Below, piece after piece: positions 37,101 through 49,398 of a DNA stretch of 51,902 nt. The translations under genes and the position numbers were made by a program. Positions within the stretch are counted from its first letter, which is position 1. Every line of letters starts with the position of its first letter. Location of the stretch: assembly GCA_037176905.1 (NCBI GenBank), contig JBBBWG010027523.1, positions 1 to 51,902 on the forward strand. The letters are read 5' to 3'. This DNA is from Azolla pinnata. Taxonomy: Eukaryota; Streptophyta; Polypodiopsida; Salviniales; Salviniaceae. The notes beneath the pieces are model-generated. The model saw nothing but the letters and a program-made list of their open reading frames with translations. It made no database searches and was not told the DNA's origin.

Positions 37101-37419
37101 GCACCATGGACAAGGAGGGTATGTGTCGTAATTCTGTTCATGCGTATATGTATATGCATCCATAATCACACAAGTCCTGATTCTAGTTAGGAACAGAGCA
37201 TAGCAAACTTACACAGAGATTAGCGGGGACTCTCATGGTGCATAGGATTCTCCCGCTTGTGTCTGCATCCTTCACGACGAGGGAGTGAGCGATGAGAGCA
37301 TCGTAGAACCCGTAACCTGCGTCCTTCAGGGGAGAATCTTCGAATCTCTCACGGAAGCTGCAGATCCATCGCTGGGTCTGATCGACGAAGGCTGGGGATA
37401 GCTTCTCTTCCTCCCCCAT
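34102..37419 (-). CDS. Acyl-CoA thioesterase, hotdog fold (ACOT13/THEM2-like)
   Basis: Predicted 166-aa hotdog (4HBT) thioesterase that hydrolyses acyl-CoA esters. Three exons, all phase 0: 37419-37213, 35409-35266 and 34251-34102 (207+144+150 nt). Exon 2 carries the signature L-H-G-G-A-I-T-S-L-V-D with the catalytic-type Asp, then G-V-S-V-E-I-N-V-S-F. Exon 3 codes E-E-I-E-I-E-A-Q-V-L-R-I-G-K and Q-G-R-H-T-K-F, both typical of the family. The start at 37419 (M-G-E-E-E-K-L-S) follows directly after a long TG/CA tract; the upstream His/Thr open frame is an artefact of that tract. No clear organelle targeting peptide is seen. Both introns (1803 and 1014 bp) are filled by tandem repeats. Family is confident; substrate is unknown. 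Confidence 0.93.
34525..35235. repeat. About 30-bp minisatellite in thioesterase intron 2
   Basis: Degenerate units of cctcaaacaacatcaatcaaggtgctgttga (roughly 28-36 bp, about 20 copies) fill most of the intron. Clear consecutive units are near 34650-34760. It contributes open frames without coding meaning. Confidence 0.85.
36011..36526. repeat. 258-bp tandem duplication in thioesterase intron 1
   Basis: The segment starting catggac-agcttgtatatagc occurs at 36011 and 36269, with only scattered differences through gatacatgtagcagag. A smaller related motif (gatcacgt-gtgtaatac) occurs before and inside each unit, so the repeat is nested. Confidence 0.9.
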
Positions 37420-37436
37420 CTGTGCCTCGGATCTCA

Positions 37437-37975
37437 CCTGTGTATGTATGTATGCATGTATGTATGTGTATGCATGCATGTGTGCATGGTGTGTGTGGGT
37501 ATGTATGCATGTGTGCATGCATGTGTGCGTAGGTATGTATGCATGTGTGCGTAGGTATATATGCATGTGTGCGTAGGTGTATGCATGTATGCATCGGTGT
37601 GTGTGTGCATGTGTGCATGCATGTATGTATGTATGCATGCGTGCATATATGTGTGCATGTATGTGTGTGTGTATGTGTGTGTGGTCGTATGTGTGTGTAT
37701 GCGTGTGTGTATGTGTATGTGCGTGAACGTATGTGTGTGAACGTATGTGTATGTGTGTGAACGTATGTGTGTATGCATGTATGTATGTGTGCATGCACGC
37801 ATCTATGTGTCCATGCATGTATGTATGTGTGTGTGTGTATGTGTGTGTGTTTGAACTTATGTGTATGTGTGTGAACGTATGTGTGCATGCAGGCATATGT
37901 GTGTGCATGTATGTCTGTGTGCATGTTGTGCTTGTGTAGATGGATGGATGCATGAGTGTATGTGTGTAAGTGTAG
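37437..37975. repeat. Long alternating TG/CA (ATGTGTGC) tract at the thioesterase 5' end
   Basis: About 520 bp of tgtgtatgtatgcatgtgtgc-type sequence is almost strictly alternating pyrimidine-purine and begins within 20 bp of the thioesterase ATG. It is open in several frames, coding H-T-H-T-Y-I or C-V-C-V-Y-V, which is a composition artefact. Such sequence can adopt Z-DNA (established biophysics); that it does so here is inference. Confidence 0.9.
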
Positions 37976-38047
37976 ATCAAAGTATTTATGTCTATCTGGA
38001 TGTAGGAATCCTTCTGAGTCGTGAGTCGGGGACAATCGTAGTGAGAT

Positions 38048-38301
38048 GGCCAAGGAACAGCAGAATCGACTGCGATAGTGTTAAGTGTATACTTATGTGC
38101 ATGCGTACATACACATAAATAAATNNNNNNNNNNNNNNNNNNNNNNNNNNNNNNNNNNNNNNNNNNNNNNNNNNNNNNNNNNNNNNNNNNNNNNNNNNNN
38201 NNNNNNNNNNNNNNNNNNNNNNNNGGCCAAGGAACAGCAGAATCGACTGCGATAGTGTTAAGTGTATACTTATGTGCATGCGTACATACACATAAATAAA
38301 T
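38048..38301. other. Assembly gap (100 N) flanked by identical 77-bp sequences
   Basis: The N run covers 38125-38224. Bases 38048-38124 and 38225-38301 are identical (ggccaaggaacagcag ... acacataaataaat). This is what two overlapping contig ends look like when left unmerged, so the true gap is probably zero. Confidence 0.88.
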
Positions 38302-40250
38302 ATATGTGGGTAGTTGTTTGTCGGGCTATGGTCCTTTTGCATTGTAGTGCGACGGCATTAGCAAATGCCAAAAAGTGATGCATGGGTTTTTGACAAGGTT
38401 TATTCTTGGACTGGAAGTTGCCCTGAGCTTCTGCTGCTCTTGACTCGAAAATGAGCTGATTAGGATCCTAATTCATTCGAAGATCTTCCTTAAACACGAT
38501 CTTATGGGTCAAGTGCCCAACAACACTCCAATCCCAAACTACAATGGAGCATAAAGAATAGAGCTATGATTGATGAGGGTATTGGATGGTACAACGTCGA
38601 TAACTTTGAAAGTCATGGAACAAAATAACGAATACAATAGATAATGGAACTATGAGTGACGATAGATAGTAAGGATGTAGGATTGGGTTGATGCAAACAA
38701 CTTGGGAAACTAAGAGATGGACATGTAAACATATTTGAGCTAGATGTAAAACGAACAAGATGATTAGATTGATACACCAATGATTGGTTACGAGTATTTA
38801 TTCTACATGATGAAAGTATTGAGTATTCAAGAGAATCAAAGTATGTTTTGAAGACAAGTTATATACACCACAACTATCATAAGAATATATCTGTATTTTT
38901 TGTATTTGGATGTATCCATGTCCAGGTTCACCCAACGAAGGACTGAACTCGCAATCTTAACTCAACAAGATTCATGTTACCTCATGAATATACCAACATG
39001 TAACTTTACTTTTACAAATACATGTAAAGGTGCATTATGTATATGTAGTTTGAATGTTCTAAAGTTTTAGGACATCCTTTCTTGTTTTGGAACATTTTAT
39101 AATGTATGATCTTTCATGCTATATCAATATAAATGCTTGTAACATACGATATTTACCAAGGGAATCAGCGCTAGTCACTAACTCATTAATCTAATACCAT
39201 TGCTCATCACATAGCTGATCTATCTTCATGTTCTTGTATTGCATGTAGCTTTTCGTGATTTTGTCGCTTGTCTTGTACCGTAATTCATGACAAAATATTA
39301 CAATCAACCAATGTCCAATTGTGTTGAGCGTTTATGCTTATATATGGAAATGTGTCTTAATGCTCAAATTGTTTAATTAGTGTTAAAAGGCCAATCACGT
39401 GTACACCACATCAGAGGACATTCTAGCGAAATGTCCACGACACATCTTAGTCACTATGTTTTTAGGTTTTAACCCATCTCATTTTTAAATTGCCATCTCA
39501 GATCAACCTCTGTGTTGCATCTTAGGCCATCTTTATGGTGCATCAAAGGCCCGAATAGATTTATAGATCAATTGTCTTTAAGAACCAAGACCATCAACAA
39601 TTGGAATGAATAGACTGTGGTTTTAGAGACTGACAATTTGCTCCATGTTTTTAAGGCTTGTCATTGTATTTCTCTCACTAGACCTAGACCCAGACCCAAT
39701 CTCAAGTAGAAAACTAATGACTTAACGAAACCAATCTTTATGCACCATAAAATTGGGTTCCTTTCCATGGATTCTTTTTGCTTCGCAATTTGCTGGAGAT
39801 GATACCAAATCAAACAAAATCAATGAATCGGTTTTAAAGCTATTAAAAAGCACTACTCGAGCCAGACAATTCGTTCAAGTTGTGGTTCTCAAGTTTAAGA
39901 GTCGAAATCATTGTTACATGACAGCCCTGTAGTAGCAGAGCCAAACTTGCAAACAGAGCAAAAAGTGCAAGACTTTCATTTCAATCACATTGGCAGAATG
40001 GGCCTTTTTTTTTTAAAACTTCGGCTCAAGACACTGAATCTGGAGCTTCACACCTCCAACATGGCTGTTTCCTCCTCCAATTATATAGGGAGAAGCCGAG
40101 TAGTATGATGTTTGATGAGGAACTGGTTGGGCCAAAAGTGATCTAGGAAACTACTTAAGTTTGTAAGCCTGTATGTTTTGTGCTATGTAAATGGAAAAAG
40201 TTCAAGCCTTAAACGAACTGTAAACAAGCTATCGAACCATGTAAGGTCCA
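38302..40250. other. AT-rich intergenic stretch
   Basis: No coding exon, RNA gene or clear repeat is found. Short open frames have no recognisable sequence. Confidence 0.5.
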
Positions 40251-41469
40251 ATTCAGGCTCAAATCGAGCAATGGCCGAACCGAAGCAACAACTGGTCCGG
40301 CTTACATCTCCTCTTCTTTTCTCGGCCGAGCTGCATCGTATATCCTGATCCGAAGATCAGATCCGAGGCAGTCGATATCCACAAGAGAAGATCGAATCGC
40401 ATGCGCAAGAAAAGAAAAAACACATCCTCTTCGATCCCCAGAATGCTCCTTTCTACTGCGGCTGTTGCTGCAAGTCTTTGGTACAGATTATGTTTATGCC
40501 AGATATACACACTCCCTCTTCTTAAGCACAAAATCCTCTTCGCGTGTGAACGCACTTTATCTCGAGGGACAGTATTTTATTTTATTTGCATGTGTATATA
40601 GAAAAAAAAAACAGCAGAAATAAAAAAAAGGAAGGAAAGAAAGGAGCCCCTTTTATTTATTTATTTATTTATTTGAAAAGTCTTTCTTTTTTCCCTCTTT
40701 TCTTTGTTATTTGTTTTTCTTTTCTTTTTCTTTCTCTGTGCAGAGACGGAGCCCGCCAATTCAAGCAGTAGAAGCAGAAAGACACAGAAGACGCAGGAAG
40801 ACACAGACGCAGCCGCAGATGACGAAGCAGAAGCGAATCAGGTGACAATATACACGGAGATCGAGTGCGCAGAGGCGATACGGGAGACGCCCTTGCTTGA
40901 AGGCCCCCACCCCCCCCCAGACGGGAGAAGGAAACGGGGCGGAACGTAGTCAAAGACGGAAGGAAAGCAACAAGGAAGGAAGAGAAAGAAAAAAAAAACG
41001 GGAGGAGCGCAGCGGCGGAGTAGACAGAAGGGAGAAGATGCGGGAGACGCCAGCGGAGAGGAGGAAGTAGGCTGCGAAAGAGAGGTGGAAAGGGAATGGA
41101 ATGGAAGATCGGCAGTGAGAGCGGAGCTGGAGGGACAGAAAGGGTATGTTAGCCCGTCTGTGAAGACCAATACCGAGAAGAAGACTTTTGGAAGGGAGAA
41201 TTAATGTAAGATCTACTGTGAAAGAAGATAACATGAGATGAAGAAATAATGGGAACGCTGAAATTTGCAGAGATGAAGAAGACAGGCCAGGGAAGAAGAG
41301 GAAACTGATGGTTGGCTGCGGAGACGAAGAAAACTGAAGAAGAGTGGAGTTGACCAAAGTGGTAATAGCAATTCTGGTAGTGGTAGAAGGAAAAGTGTTG
41401 AGAAAAACTGGAAAAGCTGTAGATCTGAAAGGCTCGGAGCTGCTCAAGGGTGAATTATCGTCCGATACA
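40251..41469 (+). other. Presumed promoter and 5' leader of the 1264-aa protein gene
   Basis: From about 40620 the plus strand is dominated by T-rich/TTTA repeats (40651-40676), then by purine-rich sequence to 41340. Plausible leader splice sites are ggtatgtt at about 41150 and tttgcag before about 41272. The leader contains small upstream open frames. None of this is confirmed. Confidence 0.4.
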
Positions 41470-44400
41470 ATGGATCATCAAGTACACCAGAGCGATGAGA
41501 ATGGTTACTGTGGCGTTGCAGATGTAGGGATTCTAAAGGCCACTGAAAAAGACGAAGGAAATAAAGGTTCAGAGTCACCGTATGAAGCAAAACAAGATAT
41601 CCCTGGATGTGAGCATGCAGATGACAAGATAGGTTCATCGTTCTCAGGTTATGTCGACGAGAAGACATTTAAAGAAGGATCTGAAGTTTCTGATCAGTTA
41701 GAAGGCATAAAGACTAACGAAGCTACCAGTACACCTGTTTTGGTAGCTGATGGTGATGATGACAAGAACAATCAAGAAAAAACTCAGTTTTGTGATCAAT
41801 CAGGAAACAATATAGATAATACTATCTCATTAGTTCAATGTCTGAAAGCAATTGATGATGCTAATGAGGAGAAAGATCACAAAGGATTTCACAGTCCTGA
41901 TCATTCCAAAGGCCATGTAGAGAATCAGAGCCCTATTCAGATTGTAGAAAGTAACAGGCATATTATATTGGGAGATGATATAAGTGACAAGGGAACTGAC
42001 AGAGAACATGTGTTGGAAAAGAATATATCTCATAATATAAAGCAAGTTGTAGACGCAAATAAGGAGGAATTTTACGTATCCATCAGTGAGGATATAAAAA
42101 CAAAATCATCTCCTAGAGCTCATCATGAAGATTTTGAAGCAAGGGCTGACCATCATGTTGCTGCAAATGAAGAAATTGGTAGAAGTCTTCCACCAGCTGA
42201 AGTTAACGTTGGTGTGGAGGAATTACAAGAAAAATGCACTGCAGAAGGTATTAAGGTTGATATGAAAAATGTACAAGACATAAGTATAAATTCTAATGCC
42301 GAAACCAACGAAAAGAAGAAAGGAGAAATTCCTATGGAAGAAGAATCAGGCATAGCAGAAGAGCTTTTAGATGTTGTTTCAGTTTCTGCAGGCACATCGA
42401 TATGTCTGGCAGAAGACAAAGAAGAAGAAACCAGAATGCCTGTAGTAAATGACTTAATCATTCTAAAAACTTCTATCGTGGTGAATGTTGATGATGAAAG
42501 TAATACAAATAGGGGTTTTGGATCTATGACTACCGGAAAAGATGGCCAAGAAGCTTGCATGAGTCTATACATTGATGACAAGTATCCGACTTTGAGTGGG
42601 CCGAATTCAGAGTGTAATGAGAAGAAACAGGAACAGTCTCAGAGCGTTTTTATTTCAGGTGAAGCTAATGGTAATGAGATAGAAAAATGTCCTTCGGGGA
42701 AAATTGATTCTCATGAGATAAAGCAAGAAATGATCGGATCAGAGGTAGAGAGTGGTGCACTCCATGTGGGGAGTGCTTCTCTAGAATCGGTTGCGGTTGT
42801 CGATGAGTTATGTACTACTGGCATCAAGATTGAAGAGACATTTACAGAAGAGAGAGCTGTGGTTTACATGTCACCTTCTTCCACATTACCCACTCAGTTT
42901 AATAGCCCAATCGATGATGAAGTGTTGAAGGATAGAAAAGGAAAGAGAATACAAGGGAACAAGGTGAAGATTGAAGTTGATAACACATTGTTTCCGGCAT
43001 TCACTGAGGCTTCAAGCAGTGTCTTACAACAGGGGAATGATAGTGACAGAGATGGTGGAAGCAGTCTGGATAGCACAGCTGGAAGTGGGCATAAAGTTAA
43101 GGGGAGCATTCAGCGGATAAACGCAGAAGATACAAACAGTAGTGATGGTGAAGATTCTGCCACTAGTCCTGCCATCTGTGTCCAACACTCTCAGCAGCGC
43201 AAGACAATCAATATACACCATCAATTCGTACGAGAAATTGTGAGTTTCTTTTTTTCTTTCAAATATTAAACTCTTCTAACTGATGTTTTCTTAGCTCATT
43301 CATTACTTTTAGCAATCATGAGCTCCAGTTTGTCTTCAATTAGACTCTTCTAGGTGGTTTTTTCTTTTTTCATTCTTTATTTTGATCGTGGATCATGATG
43401 TAAAGAATGTGTGAAAAGAATTTTCAAACATTCATGCATCTTCTATGATAAAGATAGAAATGATCAATCGTCACACCTAATTCCATCATAAATTAAGTAT
43501 GTGGCTATTGAATATAATTGATCAACTATTGTAGGTTGTATATATCTTGATGATGCATGTTAGATGTGATCTGTCCTGTCATTATCATCTTACTCGCACC
43601 GGAAGTTATAAATAGGAAAATTGAACTGATTGCGGTTTAAGGAAAAGTAACCTTGTGGAAAATTAGACAAGTCACTGAAGTTCAGAGGTGTTCCAACTAT
43701 TTCTCCTCTTTGCATGGCCAAGCTAGTGAAATAAGAAGGGAATGTTAGGCTGATTTAGATACTGGAGTCAGTATTTATATATATGCCATGTAAATCCACC
43801 ATAGATTTATAAATATTTGCATATGTACCCTAGTAGGTAGATGTTTTCTTTCCATGCTTTCTCAACGATTTTGATCCTAGGAGAATTGAGCGGTTATCAT
43901 TTTCTGCTGTACATGCCCTGCACATCTCCTTCCAAAGGCTATTTTTTATAATCTAAGTGCCAATTATAGTGCAAATGCATAGGCTCGGAAGTATGATTGT
44001 ATTTTGCATAAATATAATCAGAAGCAATTGTCAATATATTTTTGGACATTTAAGAATGGCCTGAATATTTTGAAAGTCGTAGCTTCCTCTGTTTAAGAAT
44101 CCATTTAACAGAAGCAAAGAGGTGATTTTTATTGTGTAAACCACTTTCTTCCCACATTTTTCTGGTGTCTTCCTCTTTTTTTCTTGTTTTGAATCTTGCA
44201 TTCTTACTTGAAAGCTTAGAATTCTTCCTCTCTTTTTTCTCTGTACTTCGTTCTTTCTTCAATTCGTTTTTTCCCATCCTTGGAAATTTTCATGTTTTCT
44301 GTGAACATAATGGACAACAACGGTAGTCATGTGTTTTGTCTGATTATTCCTAGGATGACGAATATGACTAATAGGAAAGTTTTGAAAATTTTTGGTGACT

Positions 44401-47400
44401 CCAATAATGTTAGTTACATTTAAGTTTGTATCTACTGTGTAAATAATCACCTTTTTTTGTTTGAATTTTCATGATAGACATTTTTTCACTGTAAAATATA
44501 CATAATAATTTTTATTGTTTAAAGGAGTCTTAAAATGCTTTCTATCCAGTGTAGTATTGCAGCGCACATGTAACTTATTCAATGGTTTAAACAGTCTTTC
44601 TATTATGTAGATTAATGTTAAGGAATACCGCCTGTCTACAGAAAAATGGCCTTGAGAGTTGTGATCAGCGTTAATACAATCAAGTTAAGCTTTTACTTTC
44701 CAGTAATTGATTAGACATTCAGTGTGAATTCCCTAGCGTATTGAGAATTATTGTATTTAAATGATCAGTGGTTGAATTCAATGTATTGAAACTGAGCACA
44801 TATATAAAGCCAAAGACTGGCCCACACCACCATGTTCCTTCACTACTTTTTGTCTCAACCTATGCCATTCGTGGCCATAAGGTGCAATGGCTTCGCTGTA
44901 GGTGAATATAGATAAACTTTTGGCAATATGTTTGCTTCAACAATAAACCATCACAAAATGACAAGTAGCTGATAAGACGGAGGCAAAGGAGATAATGATA
45001 TGGACAGAAATAAGACTTTTTCGGGTCAGTAAAAACCCTGGGGCACGAAGCTAACAAGAAGCCTGAAAATACTTTTTACAATGGGCTTCTGCCAAGTAAT
45101 AAATGTTGAAACTGATGCATGTATTTGTGCAATATTTAAGTGAAGAGACATCTTGCCTACATTCTCTAAATTTAAGTGAAGAAGACATGTCCGATATTTA
45201 AGTGAAAGCCAGCTCTTTTATTTCTAAGCCTTACACATTGTCGCTTCTCCTTCTGCTTCTTGAGCTCTTACTTCTCCTAGTTCTCTTTCAGCTTGTGCTT
45301 CTGGTGAACCATTTCCTTCTATCATTTACAGCTCCTATATGTTTTTCAGAAGTACTGTAAATAATTTCACAGTAACATATGACACACCCACATGAAGTTT
45401 GCAGGTTACAGCCTGATGAGTTTTTAATCTCTCTTTCTCCCTTGCATGCATTTTTAAAATCATATTAATCTGCTAATTTTTATTGCACATAGGTTTCAAG
45501 GTCACTTTGTAATTATCAGGATCTCATCTCCAGTGAACATCTCCTCCGTAGGTTCTAAGGTTATTTCGTAATTATCTCATCTCCAAAGAACATCAATGGA
45601 CATTTTTCCATTTGTTCTTAGCCAACATTACTTGTGTAAACATTTGAACAAAAGTAGTTTTCTGTTAGCCTTTTGTTATTTATTTATGTTTTTTTTTCTA
45701 TTATTACTACTTACAAATCTTCATAATATCAGGTCAAGATTCAACATGATAGAGAACAATATGATAAGGAGCAAGTTGAAAGGCAAATGCAAGCTCAACA
45801 GTCGGCAAATTTATCTCAGGTGGACAGTAAAATTCTAGAGAATAAAGTAAGACTTCCTTTTCAAACAATGCTTTCTGTAAATGTGTATGCATGGAATTTG
45901 TATACCTCTTTCATTCATATTAGTTGATGACAACTGATGCAGAACTTTATTCGAAAATGGTGTTATTCCACGAACCCTGCCGATGACTGTAAATGCAAGA
46001 TGGGTTTTGGTTCTTGAATAACGGAGTCATGTCTTTAAGTTGAGAAGGAGAATTTATCTTCATGAATCTGGCTTTAAATAATGATGATTGAGATTTCATA
46101 GCATCTATTCTGTGATCTATGAATAATCTAGGTTCAAATATATAAACATGTATATCTTGATCTGCAATAACATTCCCTGAAATAGATGTTGTGGAAACTC
46201 GATTACAAGGGAGTGAATGAACTCGTGAGCACCCAATACTTAATCCAACACACTAGTCTTGGACTGTGATTTAGAGAAAACCATTCAAAAATCCCATTCG
46301 TATAATTTGGTTTTCTCAGTTTCATGAAGTATAGAACATGCTTTTATATTAAGGAATGTATCTGCTTTTGCTGCATGATAATGAATTAACTATTACTTAG
46401 TTGTCAGTGTGTATATAATGCATATTTATCTCTTCCTTTCCTTAAATGACATGGATGGTGTTCATTTCCTATGTAGGAACATGCAACCAACTTAGCAAGA
46501 AAAAGGCATTCAAGAATTGACACACAATTTGTACAGAAAACACTGAACAGCCAAAGCAATGAAACCAGGTCAAAACAGAAGCATAGTGTGGAAATAAAAA
46601 GGGCTTCTTTCCTTCAAACTAAAAGTGGGTCTTCACAATCTGATGAATGCCGTGAAATAGCTACAAAAACGAGCATCCAGGTTGATGACACACTGAGAAA
46701 TAAAGGGTCTGGAAGACTAGGCAGAGGCAAGCACCGTTCAATATCAATCTATCGTCCTCCTGTTGCTCGTGAGTCTGCAAAGGGTTCACAAGGTCAACAC
46801 AATGCTGAGGTCGCAGACTTCTCTTATAATGAAACTGCAACTTATGTACGCAGTTCTTCTGATGGATCAACAGGTTTGGCTTTGGATGCACCTCTCCCCC
46901 AGCTTGAGTCACTTAATCTAGGCACAGCTGGAGGCGGCCTGAAAGTAGTTAAGAACAGTTCCGGAGAACGGTACGAACATTCTGTGGAGTCTGAAGGAGA
47001 AGCATCAATGCCTGGTATGAGTATTAAGGTTACATTTGATACACAGAAGAAAATGAGGCACATCGAATTTTCTGAATCATCAGATGTACTAGATTCAGCC
47101 ACAGATTGCAAGCAAAGTGAGAGAGTATCTAGTGGCAGTTTAAGTTTCAAATCAAGTGAAAACACAGGCATTGGACCTCATATTAACCAGAATCCAAGTA
47201 TTCATATTAACCAGGATCTAGGGACAATTAGTTCATCATCTATTAATAAGAGGCAAGTTGTGAGGCTTCCAAAAGAATCAGATAAAATTAGTTGGCCAGG
47301 GAATTCCTCAAATGTTGTACTGTCTGACATTGGTAGAGAAGGAAAGGGTGCCCAAATAGATAATGTACAACAATCTAGCTTGGCTTCAAATAAGTTATAC

Positions 47401-48387
47401 TCTAAATCCTTGCATTCCCCTAAGAATGCTAGTCATAGTGGTGACGATGCAAGCATTTCAGAAGCTTACCACAGTGATACTAAGATGCCCAATTCTCTCT
47501 TACGAGGGTTTAACATGTCAGGCTCCCCAAATTCTGGTTCTGTTAAAAAAGGACAATCGTTTGAGCAGTTGTACAACAATACATTACAATCCATGGATGC
47601 TCTCCACCTCTCTATGGATGTGCAATCTGCTCTGCGTTCTCTTCAGTCGAATACTAAGACCGATTCTAGAGGAAAACAAAAGCTAGCTGGTAGTGGTTCT
47701 GGAGGGAAGAAGAAGAGGGAATCAAACAATAGGATTAGGGAGTCTCGCTCAAGAGCTAAGGACTTTGAAGTGCCACATGGATCTCCTTCTCAGCAGTTTG
47801 AAATAGAAGCTCCAAGATTGGAGCCTCAACCAAGTCCTCTACCATCAAAGGATAACCTGTTTTACTCCTCGCCAATGCTAGAAAAATGGGGAGACATTGT
47901 TGATGATTTACCTGATAGCTATGACTTACCAAAGGTAAAAGATGGAGAGAAAGAGGACCATCTGAGAGAAAGGTTTTGTAGGGAGGCATCTGGGAATAAA
48001 GGGGCAAGTGTTCAAGATGATATTTTCCAACAGAATAGACCATCACCATCTCCAGTTCCTCAGGATTCTTCTGGCCATACAAGGAAGAGTGTCTGGGAAA
48101 GGTTAGGTCCACAGAATGATAAGGGATCCATTTTGGGGCCACCTCCGAAAAATTTAGAAAATCGAATGGCAAACAAACCATCTCCAGAAGTTTACAGAAT
48201 CAACAACACACCAAGTACTGTACTCAGAAGCCTTGATTCCGGATTCCAGGGTGTGCCAGAAATGTCGTATCATGATGCTGTTTCTTTTCCTAATGAAGAA
48301 GGTTTGGAAACTGTGCTTCAAGGAAATACAGGCATAAAGCAGAAGCGTAGTAAACGCGAGCTATATGTGCCACGTCGGGGTGTATAG
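41470..48387 (+). CDS. Large acidic, low-complexity plant protein with two Y-x-P-basic motifs (function unknown)
   Basis: Three exons join in phase 0: 41470-43239, 45733-45846 and 46477-48387, giving 1264 aa. The start is the first ATG (M-D-H-Q-V-H-Q) after an in-frame stop at 41335. Residues 1-590 are Asp/Glu/Ser-rich and probably disordered. Exon 2 (591-628) codes a charged, Gln-rich coiled-coil-like segment (V-K-I-Q-H-D-R-E-Q-Y-D-K-E-Q). Exon 3 is Ser/Lys/Arg-rich. It contains R-S-I-S-I-Y-R-P-P-V-A-R (715-726), a basic block G-K-K-K-R-E-S-N-N-R-I-R-E-S-R-S-R, then S-V-W-E-R-L-G-P. It ends S-K-R-E-L-Y-V-P-R-R-G-V. The two Tyr-Pro motifs resemble exon-junction-complex binding motifs recalled from UPF3B/SMG6, and the N-terminal motif of R3HCC1-type proteins. 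No catalytic domain is visible. Intron 1 is 2.5 kb. Confidence 0.8.
43240..45732 (+). other. Large intron 1 of the 1264-aa protein gene
   Basis: A 2493-bp AT-rich intron with donor gtgagt and acceptor atatcag. No nested gene or transposon is recognised. Confidence 0.7.
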
Positions 48388-49398
48388 TCCATTCCTGATG
48401 AGGAAGATTCAGAAGCTGTGCATCTTAGGCATTAAGTAGTAAACATGAGGCGTCTGAGCCATGTTGGGGTCTATAGTGCTTCTAAGATCAACTTCCAGAA
48501 GCTGATTCATGATTTGGTTGCAATACTTGTTTATGGGTGTTCTGATGTGCCTAAAGCTCTCACATGCTGAAGGTGAAAACCAATTTCAGTTTGTAATGCA
48601 AAATTGGTTTGCTGGCATTCATCATTGCTTCTAGCAGCAATATATCAACCAAATTCAGTTTGGATGACACAGTGCGTATTGGTTGAACCCAAGGTTATCA
48701 AAATATGGAAGCTTCCATCTCTTTTAACGGTGGGTTTGAGGAATGGTCCTTAATGAGGTGTAAAAATGCAATATCAAGATGGATAAGAAGGTGAGGAATG
48801 GTGGCATGAGAATGGCGTATGATTATTGTACCTAATTGGAAGATTATAGCACTTGTACTTGCCGTGGCGGTTTCATTTATACGGCTCAAAGTAGTTTTCA
48901 CGTTGTAGAATGCTTCTGCAAACTCTGGCAACATGGTTCCCATAATGTGCGCTCTTTTGCTCCATTCTGCCGAGCAAATTGGAGGTCGCTCTGCTAAAAT
49001 ACATCTTCATAAAGAGCTTGCTGATGCATTGTTGGCAATGCTGACATTAAATCCTTTGTTGTGTATTAGCAACTTTCATATTGTTGAAGACGGATTGTAG
49101 TTGTATATTGTAGCTGAAGTTCAGATTAATATATGTATTGTTGCTTGTAAGTTATTCCTTGTACGAGGCTCTGCTACTCGGTTCATTTCATTAGATCGTT
49201 TGACTATTGGTTGCTTCATATTAGTGGCAACTGAATATTCGGGATGCAACAGTGATTTTTAGCTATTTGCATCTTCTGATGGTGTGTATGTACTCATTTA
49301 GATGATTTTGTACCCCTTTCTTTTAGATATCTACAAACATCTGCCGTTTATGAACTGATGGTGTTGCATGAGAGTGGTTCAAGCGTATTGTCAATCGG
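48388..49398. other. 3' region and spacer
   Basis: T-rich sequence without a recognisable coding exon. It should include the 3' untranslated region of the upstream gene and any promoter of the next one. Confidence 0.5.

Noticed and set aside
37183..37980. Long His/Thr/Tyr-rich open frame on the minus strand running into the thioesterase
   Set aside because: It is the translation of the alternating CA/TG tract. Family alignment places the start at 37419.
37992..38342. Minus-strand open frame crossing the N run
   Set aside because: It exists only because N codons cannot be stops; both ends are the same duplicated 77 bp.
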